DNA of 64,000 bases from the NCBI GenBank assembly GCA_036571765.1, contig BROE01000011.1, forward strand, positions 1,583,841 to 1,647,840. The letters run 5' to 3'. Source of the DNA: Plecoglossus altivelis (lineage: Eukaryota > Chordata > Actinopteri > Osmeriformes > Plecoglossidae). The notes beneath the pieces are model-generated. The model searched no databases. It saw nothing but the letters and a program-made list of their open reading frames with translations, and was not told where the DNA came from. Below are positions 62,901 to 64,000 of the stretch, piece by piece. Position 1 is the stretch's first letter. Every line of letters begins with the position of its first letter. The position numbers and the translations under genes were made by a program.

Positions 62901-63692
62901 TGATCCAGCTCAGTGTACGCCAGTGATACGTCGCTATGGCGACGCTCGTGGCGCGCCCGGCCCACCTGTGCGTGCATGCGCATCTGCTCCTCGTAGGGCT
63001 GGGGCTTGACAGGGCAGCGCGCCAGGTTGGGGTCAGAGCGATAGCGGCTCTGGTACTCCTCCTGGCGTCGTCGTTGCACCTCCGCCTCATCTACATCCTG
63101 CTCTAGGGGCTCCTGGGAACGCCAGCGGCCACGCCCGTCCCGGTAGCCCGCCCTTGCCCGCCCCCCGCCGCCTCCACCGGCGTCTCGGTAACCGTGGGTA
63201 CCCCTGGGGGAGTGGCGCGGGTCGCGTTGGTACTCGGGGGAGACAGGCATCCCAGAGTCGTTTGGGGCATAGTCCCGCTGGTTGTAGGCGTGGCTGGGAT
63301 CCCTGGAACCTGATGGGCTCCTCCTCCTGTCAATCACAGAGACAAGGGCCAATCAGTGCATAGCACTCCTTGCTGAAGGAGGGGAGAGACATAGGGGGAG
63401 AACGAGAGAGACAGAGATAGGCAGTTGGAAAGAGACAGAAAGAGAAAGAGAGCGAAGAAGTTTGCCATTCATCAATGATGGTTTGGGTTCGTAGCAACAG
63501 TTTAACACCTAGTAAACCAGATCAGGCTAGAGACAGAGTGGTTCCTGTCCCCCTCTCACTCTCTCTCTTCCTCTGTTGTTCTGCCTTTCTCTCTCTAACC
63601 CCCCCCCCTTTACACACACACACACACACACATAAATACACAAAGGTACAGTCTTACCTTAACCCCTTAGCACGCATACAGGTATTGTCTTC
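24241..63692 (-). CDS. RIMS2: RIMS2 (RIM2, regulating synaptic membrane exocytosis 2), 3' two-thirds, partial
   Basis: RIM2 is a presynaptic active-zone scaffold that tethers Ca2+ channels and Munc13, binds Rab3 and RIM-BP, and primes vesicles. The visible exons encode the pre-PDZ linker, PDZ, PDZ-C2A linker, C2A, the C2A-C2B linker with the RIM-BP SH3 ligand, and C2B, matching human RIM2 in order. All constitutive joins from the C2A-C2B linker to the stop, and from the pre-PDZ exon through C2A, were checked for phase and agree. The N-terminal Rab3/Munc13-binding zinc-finger exons lie beyond the right edge. The linker contains many small phase-symmetric exons, consistent with the known heavy splicing of RIMs. 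One expected exon (the SSIGAKMVAIVG segment in human) was not found, and 28-34.4 kb is poorly assembled. RIMS1 is excluded by RIM2-like residues in PDZ, C2A and C2B and by the LRP12/ZFPM2 neighbourhood. Which teleost paralogue (a or b) it is cannot be decided. Confidence 0.95.
24560..24873 (-). repeat. RIMS2: 39-bp minisatellite duplicating the exon 3' end and its 5' splice site
   Basis: Eight tandem 39-base units (starts near 24,560, 24,597 and every 39 bases after) lead directly into the donor of the 24874-25115 exon. On the minus strand each unit carries the exon's last bases and donor, AGGTCCTGCAG/GTAACC, or a close variant. All but one copy keep GTAA, and the unit at about 24,831 reads CTGCAGTTAA. 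Reading into intron 1 of the array hits a stop after VTRK. Confidence 0.95.
24874..25115 (-). CDS. RIMS2: RIMS2 exon, first half of C2B
   Basis: The 242-nt exon (phase 1 in, 0 out) encodes DIQIGMVFRKERLDVEVIRA, APYVKVYLMDNGKCIVKKKT, LARKTLDPLYQQQLQFEENP and EGKVLQ. It aligns along its length with human RIM2 C2B. RIM C2 domains lack the full set of Ca2+-binding aspartates, and the same appears true here. Confidence 0.97.
25468..25580 (-). CDS. RIMS2: RIMS2 exon upstream of C2B
   Basis: This encodes LIFPGVRIAADKQFTGFLEG and LGPAQLAGRQTLATPPMG, matching the human LIFPGVRLASDSQFSDFLDG and LGPAQLVGRQTLATPAMG region. The 113 nt are phase 2 in and phase 1 out, with a GTAAGC donor. Confidence 0.97.
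25732..25870 (-). CDS. RIMS2: RIMS2 exon shared by long and gamma isoforms
   Basis: This encodes EEGKKKVIRLPIQRSVETGL, AIEFKSRMTRQPSRETD and PEAEAKPG, corresponding to human GGGKKLRSTVQRSTETGLAV and MTRQASRESTDGS. The 139 nt are phase 1 in and phase 2 out, and it joins cleanly to the 26634 exon. Confidence 0.95.
25871..26633 (-). other. RIMS2 intron with GA and C/T-rich tracts
   Basis: The intron holds a (GA)n stretch (25,890-25,945), pyrimidine-rich sequence (26,130-26,340) and CA repeats near 26,590-26,628. No exon was recognised. Confidence 0.75.
26634..26796 (-). CDS. RIMS2: RIMS2 alternative first exon (gamma type)
   Basis: The ATG at 26796 opens MGRQSSDVSSSVGGPGAVPG, followed by TRMQRSQSRLSLSASFEAL and VVYFPCVSSYHKGDA, with a GTGAGA donor. 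The QRSQSRLSLSASFEAL-x-x-YFPC core is the hallmark of RIMS4/gamma N-termini. It ends in phase 1, exactly what exon 25732-25870 needs. Two in-frame ATGs (26796 and the one before QRSQ) are possible starts. Confidence 0.85.
26797..27850 (-). promoter_or_regulatory. RIMS2: Putative internal promoter / leader for the gamma isoform
   Basis: Sequence upstream of the gamma first exon is unique near the ATG, with C/T-rich stretches (27,037-27,090; 27,290-27,450) further up. A strong consensus donor (GCCAG/GTAAGTATGG) occurs on the minus strand at 27,839, which could end an untranslated leader exon. The start site itself cannot be seen. Confidence 0.35.
27851..30400 (-). other. RIMS2 linker intron, poor-quality stretch
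   Basis: There is A/G-rich sequence around 28,796-28,910. From about 29,580 to 30,400 the sequence has unusual word usage and few repeats, looking like unpolished read sequence. The exon encoding the human GKKRRSSIGAKMVAIVG segment should lie between 25.87 and 30.5 kb but was not recognised. Confidence 0.5.
30403..30513 (-). CDS. RIMS2: RIMS2 linker exon (KSSSVGGDICSL), 3' end corrupted
   Basis: After a cactgacag acceptor the frame reads EFTSKMKHRPANAPGTN and LTKSSSVGGDICSLGRNN, matching the human linker FTSKMQNRQ...NLTKSSSISGDMCSLEKND. It accepts phase 2, as supplied by exon 35535-35677. Past NN the sequence becomes a GAC run and loses the expected DGSQSDTAVG, so the exon's 3' boundary cannot be placed and the given low coordinate is approximate. 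Confidence 0.75.
30514..32037 (-). other. RIMS2 intron, GA-rich tract and repeats
   Basis: A 200-base A/G-rich tract (30,548-30,760) is followed by a CTCTGCCTCTCTACCTCTGACTGGCTGTTT-type minisatellite (about 30,980-31,210), GT-rich sequence (31,270-31,420) and a G run (31,812-31,826). No exon was seen. Confidence 0.7.
32038..32450. repeat. Left copy of a duplicated block at the second gap
   Basis: This block repeats at 33,909-34,420 with small differences. It ends at the N gap within the words gaggtcctaaaccttg, the same place where the right copy continues uninterrupted. It is probably a false duplication and includes the start of a SINE-like element near 32,380-32,440. Confidence 0.8.
32451..32807. 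other. Assembly gap (357 N)
   Basis: This is a run of unknown bases inside a RIMS2 linker intron, flanked by duplicated sequence. Confidence 0.99.
32837..33230. repeat. GT-rich minisatellite (gaaggtgtgtgtg units)
   Basis: About 400 bases of GT repeat are interrupted by gaaggtgtg words. Thr/His-rich ORFs on the minus strand here are artefacts. This repeat plausibly caused the neighbouring gap. Confidence 0.9.
33231..33908. other. Unassigned sequence between repeat and duplicate
   Basis: This is moderately complex sequence with no exon, repeat unit or RNA gene I could support. It may be unpolished sequence belonging to the false duplication. Confidence 0.4.
33909..34430. repeat. Right copy of the duplicated block at the second gap
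   Basis: It matches 32,038-32,450, starting agctccaggatcagccgtgt, and continues through a SINE-like element to unique sequence at 34,430. It is the better-supported copy because it joins normal RIMS2 intron sequence. Confidence 0.8.
34205..34350 (+). mobile_element. tRNA-derived SINE fragment
   Basis: The fragment has a B-box-like ggtttgaatccc preceded at tRNA-like distance by ggctcagcatttgactgc, then a decayed tail cgctttggatcaaatgtaga. The tail resembles the cgctttggataaaagcgtc tail common to fish SINEs. It has too many mismatches to be a functional tRNA. Confidence 0.55.
34431..35534 (-). other. RIMS2 intron with AGGAAGCTAGGATACT-type minisatellite
   Basis: C/T-rich sequence (34,540-34,740) is followed by tandem variants of ctaggatactaggaagctaggatgctggga, clearest at 35,295-35,440. 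I see no exon. Confidence 0.75.
35535..35677 (-). CDS. RIMS2: RIMS2 linker exon (KSSDSDVSDVS)
   Basis: This encodes GKAPDNLSFKSSDSDVSDVS, AMSSASRLSSTSHMSVQSER and TKGMRKI, matching human linker residues KSSDSDVSDVSAVSRTSSASRF and SYMSVQSERPRGNRKIS. It is 143 nt, phase 0 in and phase 2 out. It lacks the RT-containing ISRT insertion found in RIM1/2 and has GTGAGC as donor. Confidence 0.95.
35890..35912 (-). CDS. RIMS2: RIMS2 23-nt microexon (GAMKDPSK)
   Basis: The microexon lies between ctctgcag and a strong GTAAGAAT donor. It reads (G)AMKDPSK in phase 1 in, phase 0 out, which is what the following 35535-35677 exon requires. I do not recognise a mammalian counterpart. Splice sites and phase support it. 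Confidence 0.65.
36696..36725 (-). CDS. RIMS2: Possible RIMS2 30-nt microexon (EETSPQNREE)
   Basis: An ag-GT bounded 30-nt frame reads (x)EETSPQNREE(G), phase 1 on both sides, so it could be inserted before the 35890 microexon without a frameshift. The acceptor pyrimidine tract is weak and no counterpart is recognised, so it may be chance. Confidence 0.3.
37890..38165 (-). repeat. 36-bp minisatellite, about eight copies
   Basis: The tandem unit is gaggtaacttctatactggtg followed by catgttatcactgaa, 36 bases with few mismatches. Because 36 is a multiple of three, both strands stay open (VITCTSIEVTSS on minus), but there are no splice sites or homology. Confidence 0.9.
38568..38603 (-). CDS. 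RIMS2: Possible RIMS2 36-nt microexon (EVTWEDQQKKANG)
   Basis: A pyrimidine-rich acceptor ending gtgtcag and a GTATGC donor bound a 36-nt frame, (x)VTWEDQQKKAN(G), phase 1 both sides. It is charged and helical-looking, unlike surrounding repeats. No known counterpart is recognised. Confidence 0.33.
39718..39759 (-). CDS. RIMS2: Possible RIMS2 42-nt microexon with GC-AG donor (PEKRQGTPVNGRK)
   Basis: A good acceptor (tttttcaccaatcag) is followed by a 42-nt frame reading (x)PEKRQGTPVNGRK(G) and AAAAG/GCAAGT, the consensus for a GC-AG intron. It is phase 1 both sides. A shorter version using an internal GTGAAT donor is also possible. There is no homology evidence. Confidence 0.35.
39962..40428 (-). 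CDS. RIMS2: RIMS2 linker exon of Gln-Ala-Pro-Pro repeats
   Basis: The 467-nt exon has a ctgtaactgcag acceptor and CAG/GTGTGTC donor, phase 1 in, phase 0 out. After ATMTYQHQAPPSVNHQAPP it encodes about a dozen and a half repeats of the type QAPPPVQ(Y/Q), then a Pro/His/Arg-rich end finishing QCQ. It lies between the SH3-ligand exon and the KSSDSD exon, in the C2A-C2B linker. Its output phase joins directly to exon 35535-35677. Human RIM2 as I know it has no such segment. Whether it is normally spliced in is unknown. Confidence 0.65.
40429..41290 (-). repeat. RIMS2 intron with AGACCAGTTAC-type minisatellite
   Basis: Unique sequence (40,430-41,070) is followed by tandem copies of a ~10-20 base unit (tacagaccagttacagacca) at 41,070-41,275. 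I see no exon besides the microexon at 41,291. Confidence 0.75.
41291..41323 (-). CDS. RIMS2: RIMS2 33-nt microexon (DGEEMIEPYQ)
   Basis: The acceptor ends tatggcccag and the donor is GTGTGT. The frame reads (K)DGEEMIEPYQ(G), phase 1 both sides, following LDR of the upstream exon to give LDRKDGEEMIEPYQ. It is acidic and unlike the surrounding repeat. It is supported by phase and context, not by a recognised homologue. Confidence 0.55.
41324..42168 (-). repeat. RIMS2 intron with 19-bp minisatellite
   Basis: ACATGTT/CACACCAAC-rich decayed repeat (41,380-41,960) precedes six copies of a 19-base unit (ccttctacaggaagaccct) at 42,017-42,130. No exon was seen. Confidence 0.8.
42169..42278 (-). CDS. 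RIMS2: RIMS2 linker exon with RIM-BP SH3 ligand
   Basis: This encodes SNPRSGSVQTSPSSTPVCGR and RGRQLPIVPPKGPLDR, matching human SHPRTGSVQTSPSSTPVAGR and RGRQLPQLPPKGTLDR. The RQLP-x-x-P proline motif is the known ligand for RIM-BP SH3 domains that couple RIM to Ca2+ channels. It is 110 nt, phase 2 in and phase 1 out. Confidence 0.96.
42279..43473 (-). other. RIMS2 intron, mostly unique
   Basis: Intron sequence with no recognised exon or repeat apart from an A run (42,759-42,769) and a G run (43,417-43,427). Confidence 0.7.
43474..43659 (-). CDS. RIMS2: RIMS2 linker exon (SRSTERADSAYMRSMPSL)
   Basis: The 186-nt, phase 2 symmetric exon reads YSRGMDRRGFYHRSRSADQR, HPIYTRSRSTERADSAYMRS and MPSLPSGRSAPPSPALS. 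It aligns with human PYHRSRSTEQRP, TRSRSTERPDTNLMRS and MPSLMTGRSAPPSPALS. It is rich in Arg/Ser, with potential phosphorylation and 14-3-3-type RSxSxP sites. Confidence 0.96.
43660..44200 (-). other. RIMS2 intron
   Basis: Mostly unique, with a GGCTAG/GCTAA-type decayed repeat near 44,100-44,195. No exon was seen. Confidence 0.7.
44201..44260 (-). CDS. RIMS2: RIMS2 60-nt cassette exon (EDHIPDFPAECEAYDEELM)
   Basis: The exon has an acceptor ending ggtgaag and a GTAATTAG donor, phase 2 on both sides. The peptide (R)EDHIPDFPAECEAYDEELM is strongly acidic in an otherwise basic linker. It is consistent with alternatively spliced RIM linker exons, though I cannot name the mammalian equivalent. Confidence 0.75.
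44261..45309 (-). repeat. RIMS2 intron with CTACAGACCTACAGGACTAC minisatellite
   Basis: Unique sequence (44,261-44,900) is followed by decayed tandem copies of a ~25-35 base unit (acagtctacagacctacagg) at 44,915-45,285. Confidence 0.8.
45310..45378 (-). CDS. RIMS2: RIMS2 69-nt cassette exon (YYNGPNNSSWPGPMMNG)
   Basis: The exon reads (R)YYNGPNNSSWPGPMMNGCFD and DY between tcctgaag and GTAGGA, phase 2 both sides. Its complexity and codon pattern are those of real coding sequence. It is probably an alternatively spliced linker exon. Confidence 0.75.
45553..45612 (-). CDS. RIMS2: RIMS2 60-nt cassette exon (SMVRGRRMSVAFSNSLDSE)
   Basis: The exon reads (R)SMVRGRRMSVAFSNSLDSE between gtgtgcag and a GTAACT donor, phase 2 both sides. 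RGRRMSV is a good basophilic-kinase-type site (R-R-x-S), a visible motif only. Confidence 0.78.
45613..46807 (-). repeat. RIMS2 intron with G-rich array and GTATAGTAGGCTA repeat
   Basis: G runs (45,661-45,710) lead into at least ten copies of a 14-base unit (aggggggcagggct) up to about 45,928. Unique sequence follows, then tandem copies of a ~15-30 base unit (gtgtatagtaggctagtgt) at 46,500-46,795. Confidence 0.85.
46808..46909 (-). CDS. RIMS2: RIMS2 102-nt cassette exon (GSLYPMFREDAVRLLRSTK)
   Basis: The exon reads (S)GSLYPMFREDAVRLLRSTKL and SRAASEGGYGSLD between tgttggcag and GTAGTC, phase 2 both sides. Complex non-repetitive codons and good acceptor support a real linker exon, likely alternatively spliced. 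Confidence 0.82.
46910..48049 (-). other. RIMS2 intron
   Basis: Unique and AT-rich sequence with a CA repeat (47,336-47,372) and A/G-rich stretches (47,490-47,530; 47,810-47,860). A long minus-strand ORF here runs from the downstream exon into intron and is not a separate gene. Confidence 0.7.
48050..48148 (-). CDS. RIMS2: RIMS2 linker exon (GRMDRQRLSEDRYSPD)
   Basis: This encodes (S)RSLDHGVRGGPSLYGSGRMD and RQRLSEDRYSPD, corresponding to human RNVEQGLRGTRTM...SRMDRHRVMDDHYSPD. It is 99 nt and phase 2 symmetric, with a GTACGC donor. Confidence 0.94.
48220..48295 (+). mobile_element. SINE-like tRNA-related fragment
   Basis: The fragment contains acagatcaagaggtatcagg followed by ttcaaatccccc, a B-box-like tRNA-derived motif, inside a RIMS2 intron. 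No clear A box or target-site repeat is seen. Confidence 0.35.
48365..48485 (-). CDS. RIMS2: RIMS2 linker exon (DYRHNGRDFQSSTLSVPEQVM)
   Basis: This encodes DYRHNGRDFQSSTLSVPEQV, MASNHLARTRSRSPSVPPPQ, close to human DYRHDGRDLQSSTLSVPEQV and TRSWSPSVPPPQ. It lacks the CSPSGSPHRVDVIG block between. It is 121 nt, phase 1 in and phase 2 out. Confidence 0.96.
48600..49065. repeat. TTTTGGTGAGTGTGTGTGTATTGG minisatellite in RIMS2 intron
   Basis: About 460 bases of tandem, variable ~20-base units of ttttggtgagtgtgtgtg type. Long ORFs in both strands are artefacts of the repeat. The remaining intron to 49,522 is CA/GT-rich. Confidence 0.9.
49523..49591 (-). CDS. RIMS2: RIMS2 linker exon after C2A (RISDNDFSDFDCEDGIGVIS)
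   Basis: This encodes (R)SQRISDNDFSDFDCEDGIGV and IS(G/D), aligned with human RSKRISDSEVSDYDCDDGIGVVS. It is 69 nt and phase 1 symmetric, with a GTAAGT donor. Confidence 0.96.
49592..50639 (-). other. RIMS2 intron with ~38-bp repeat
   Basis: A/G-rich sequence (49,592-49,705) and unique sequence are followed by three copies of a roughly 38-base unit containing ggagctgggcggtgtgtgtg (50,428-50,560). No exon was seen. Confidence 0.7.
50640..50663 (-). CDS. RIMS2: RIMS2 24-nt microexon (NKGPFYNSG)
   Basis: An excellent pyrimidine tract and ccctccag acceptor, 24 nt reading (N)KGPFYNS(G), and a GTAACC donor. Phase 1 both sides allows optional insertion between the LQR end of the C2A exon and SQRISD of the next exon. 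Human RIM2 as I know it joins these directly. Confidence 0.65.
50664..50983 (-). repeat. RIMS2 intron with GT-rich sequence and (TA)n(TG)n
   Basis: GTAAATGT-type GT-rich repeat (50,715-50,895) runs into (AT)n at 50,899-50,922 and (TG)n at 50,922-50,978, ending at the donor of exon 50984-51137. Confidence 0.85.
50984..51137 (-). CDS. RIMS2: RIMS2 exon, C-terminal end of C2A
   Basis: This encodes ILIELETALLDDQAHWYKLL, THDVSSLPLPTSSPYLQRRL and LPGESPTRRLQ, virtually human RIM2 sequence. It is 154 nt, phase 0 in and phase 1 out. Confidence 0.98.
51323..51494 (-). CDS. RIMS2: RIMS2 exon, middle of C2A
   Basis: This encodes DKSKRRTKTVKKSVEPKWNQ, TFMYTPVHRREFRERMLEIT and LWDQARVREEESDFLGE. It includes the polybasic KRRTKTVKK strand typical of RIM C2A. 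It is 172 nt, phase 2 in and phase 0 out. Confidence 0.98.
51495..51802 (-). other. RIMS2 intron, A/G-rich
   Basis: About 230 bases of A/G-rich sequence (51,548-51,780) with no coding signal. Confidence 0.8.
51803..51933 (-). CDS. RIMS2: RIMS2 exon, start of C2A
   Basis: This encodes VKLWYDKVGHQLIVTILGAK, DLPAREDGRPLNPYVKIYFL and PDR, the first strands of C2A, nearly identical to human. It is 131 nt, phase 0 in and phase 2 out, with a GTACAC donor. Confidence 0.98.
51934..54222 (-). other. RIMS2 intron before C2A
   Basis: This 2.3 kb intron is mostly unique, with a 24-base minisatellite (gtagagcagtgagagagtgg unit) at about 52,635-52,755 and a CA run at 53,493-53,513. No exon was recognised. 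Confidence 0.75.
54223..54332 (-). CDS. RIMS2: RIMS2 exon, PDZ-C2A linker
   Basis: This encodes SSSSFESQKMGPSISVTSPM and SPGMLREAPQFMSGQVS, as in human SSSSFESQKMDRPSISVTSPM with one residue fewer (MGPS for MDRPS). It is 110 nt, phase 1 in and phase 0 out. Confidence 0.97.
54540..54586 (-). CDS. RIMS2: RIMS2 47-nt exon (DVPRIPDSSHGQLES)
   Basis: A small exon reading (G)DVPRIPDSSHGQLES(S), aligned with human GDIPRIPDSTHAQLESS. It is phase 2 in and phase 1 out between tctacacag and GTGAGC. Confidence 0.95.
54729..54852 (-). CDS. RIMS2: RIMS2 exon, second half of PDZ
   Basis: This encodes GDQVLEWNGRVLQGATFKEV, YNIILDSKPEPQVELVVSRP and I, completing the PDZ domain that binds the C-termini of Ca2+-channel subunits and ELKS. 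Human has GDE at the start. It is 124 nt, phase 1 in and phase 2 out. Confidence 0.98.
54853..55224 (-). other. RIMS2 intron between PDZ exons
   Basis: GA/GGGA-rich sequence (54,855-54,930) and unique sequence. No exon was seen. Confidence 0.75.
55225..55324 (-). CDS. RIMS2: RIMS2 exon, middle of PDZ
   Basis: This encodes VVGGKMTESGRLCAFITKVK and RGSLADTVGHLRP(G), identical to human except for one Lys-to-Arg. It is 100 nt, phase 0 in and phase 1 out. Confidence 0.98.
55409..55528 (-). CDS. RIMS2: RIMS2 exon, start of PDZ
   Basis: Forty codons, HPVSWQPSKDGERLIGRILL and NKRMKDGTIPRDTGALLGLK, match human HPVTWQPSKDGDRLIGRILL and NKRLKDGSVPRDSGAMLGLK. It is phase 0 both sides and accepts either upstream alternative exon. 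Confidence 0.98.
55529..56845 (-). other. RIMS2 intron, A/G-rich
   Basis: Long A/G-rich segments (55,690-55,840; 55,960-56,215; 56,280-56,520) and C/T-rich sequence next to the exon (56,740-56,840). No exon was seen. Confidence 0.75.
56846..57060 (-). CDS. RIMS2: RIMS2 alternative pre-PDZ exon A (DSQ...SGVDTCSSTTLNEE)
   Basis: This encodes DSQGADRKPRGQQALLLDSS, DSLADRLRRMVGLGGRSFDE and DPEWCEPQVKDSGVDTCSST through TLNEELSHSDK. It matches human GDSQKGKRK...EEDLEWSEPQIKDSGVDTCSSTTLNEEHSHSDK. It is 215 nt, phase 1 in and phase 0 out. The arginine-rich middle is longer than human. Confidence 0.96.
57364..57428 (-). CDS. RIMS2: RIMS2 alternative pre-PDZ exon B (DMDGQWWDHATWHSEA)
   Basis: Twenty-one codons, DMDGQWWDHATWHSEAAHMS and M, match the RIM alternative segment GDMEYNWLEHTSWHSSEASPMS (RIM2) or GDLDYYWLDPATWHSRETSP (RIM1). 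It is 65 nt, phase 1 in and phase 0 out, ending at GTATGA. It cannot be spliced to exon A in frame, so the two are alternatives. Confidence 0.88.
57429..62535 (-). other. RIMS2 5-kb intron with 29-bp minisatellite and simple repeats
   Basis: This intron holds unique sequence (57,620-58,720; 59,520-60,130), about sixteen copies of a 29-base unit (ggtcagtcccaggttagctag followed by tctgcatg) at 58,725-59,190, and CCCG/CCAG repeats (59,398-59,460). CACACA-rich sequence (60,270-60,600), A/G-rich sequence (61,740-61,915; 62,010-62,110) and a (GACA)n tract (62,254-62,298) follow. The short SVSEK microexon expected from mammalian RIMs was not found. Confidence 0.75.
62536..63326 (-). CDS. RIMS2: RIMS2 large pre-PDZ linker exon
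   Basis: The 791-nt exon, phase 2 in and phase 1 out, reads RRSPSGSRDPSHAYNQRDYA, EEYQSRYRSDPNLARCPVKP, QPYEEQMRMHAQVGRARHER, RHSDVSLAYTELD, RTNHSPPSPRRSPV, HLDPSSALHRTTDGMGRNDS and SFSSSEEELATTPEYTSCED. It follows human RIM2 block by block and includes the ARHERRHSDVSLA segment, which is a known phosphorylation and 14-3-3-binding region in RIM1. The human KPHKSKKGGKMRQ stretch is altered to PHPQRGKRMGRLHV. A Gly-rich run near 63,160-63,180 is extra. Confidence 0.97.
63658..63692 (-). CDS. RIMS2: Probable small RIMS2 exon (EDNTCMRAKGL)
   Basis: The acceptor ends agggcttcag, the frame is EDNTCMRAKGL plus AG (35 nt), and the donor is strong (GTAAGACTG). The leftover AG plus the G opening exon 62536-63326 makes Arg, so the phase fits. 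I cannot name the homologous mammalian segment. Remaining upstream exons, with the Rab3-binding zinc finger, are off the window. Confidence 0.45.
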
Positions 63693-64000
63693 CTGAAGCC
63701 CTAAGCATGCGGACACACATGGTCACATGACCAGCTGCATGGAGGGGTGTGTCTAACAAACGGTTAGCTGGATGAGCTGTAGCATTTGCGAGCTAGCTCT
63801 CAGACCAGAGAAACATTTCTGTTGCTGCTAAATCCACAAATCACAACCAAAAAAACTGTCTTTTGAGGACATTCTCAAAAGAATGTCCACCACAATCAAA
63901 GCCAATGCAAAGATAAGTTATGCTGTAGTACAGTAGACCTACAGTGCTGTAACAGATTGTAGCTGTGCACACACGTACACACACTTCACATATGTAAACG
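63693..64000 (-). other. RIMS2 intron at right edge
   Basis: Unique sequence without recognised exons or repeats, continuing beyond the window. Confidence 0.7.

Overview
The window is vertebrate nuclear DNA, almost certainly from a ray-finned (teleost) fish. It has multi-exon genes with GT-AG introns, very abundant CA/GT, GA and minisatellite repeats, tRNA-derived SINE fragments, and three genes that are also neighbours on human chromosome 8q22-q23. I saw no bacterial, viral or CRISPR-like content.

Layout. (1) 1-840, minus strand: first coding exon and leader of ZFPM2 (FOG2); the rest of the gene lies off the left edge. (2) 841-8,640: intergenic DNA, mostly simple repeats, with a few unique blocks that could be regulatory. 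(3) 8,640-21,740, plus strand: complete LRP12, with a CpG-rich leader, nine coding exons, about 889 residues and a 3' UTR ending at an AATAAA signal. (4) 22,046-64,000, minus strand: the 3' two-thirds of RIMS2 (RIM2), converging tail-to-tail on LRP12 with only about 300 bases between the two poly(A) signals. The Rab3-binding zinc-finger exons of RIMS2 lie beyond the right edge. From right to left I could place exons for the pre-PDZ linker, two alternative pre-PDZ exons, the PDZ domain, the PDZ-C2A linker, C2A, a long C2A-C2B linker rich in small in-frame exons (with the RIM-BP-binding motif and a Gln-Ala-Pro repeat exon), an internal first exon for a short RIM2-gamma-like isoform, and C2B.

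Gene relationships. The three genes do not form a pathway. ZFPM2 is a nuclear GATA cofactor, LRP12 a membrane receptor, and RIMS2 a presynaptic active-zone scaffold. Their interest is syntenic: order and relative orientation match human, but DPYS and DCSTAMP, which lie between LRP12 and RIMS2 in human, are absent here.

Assembly quality. There are two N gaps (16,587-16,888 and 32,451-32,807). Each is flanked by two copies of the same sequence, one apparently error-rich, which looks like false duplication at an unresolved junction. LRP12 exons 4-6 are affected: 14,945-16,586 is a corrupt duplicate and the usable copy is 17,079-18,244. A third error-rich tandem duplicate lies in LRP12 intron 1. 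Part of the RIMS2 linker (about 28-34.4 kb) is also unreliable, and one expected RIMS2 exon was not found.

Most notable observations: a 39-bp minisatellite that has copied a RIMS2 exon end together with its 5' splice site; a Gln-Ala-Pro repeat exon in RIMS2; a run of in-frame cassette and microexons in the RIMS2 linker; and a phase-enforced pair of mutually exclusive pre-PDZ exons.
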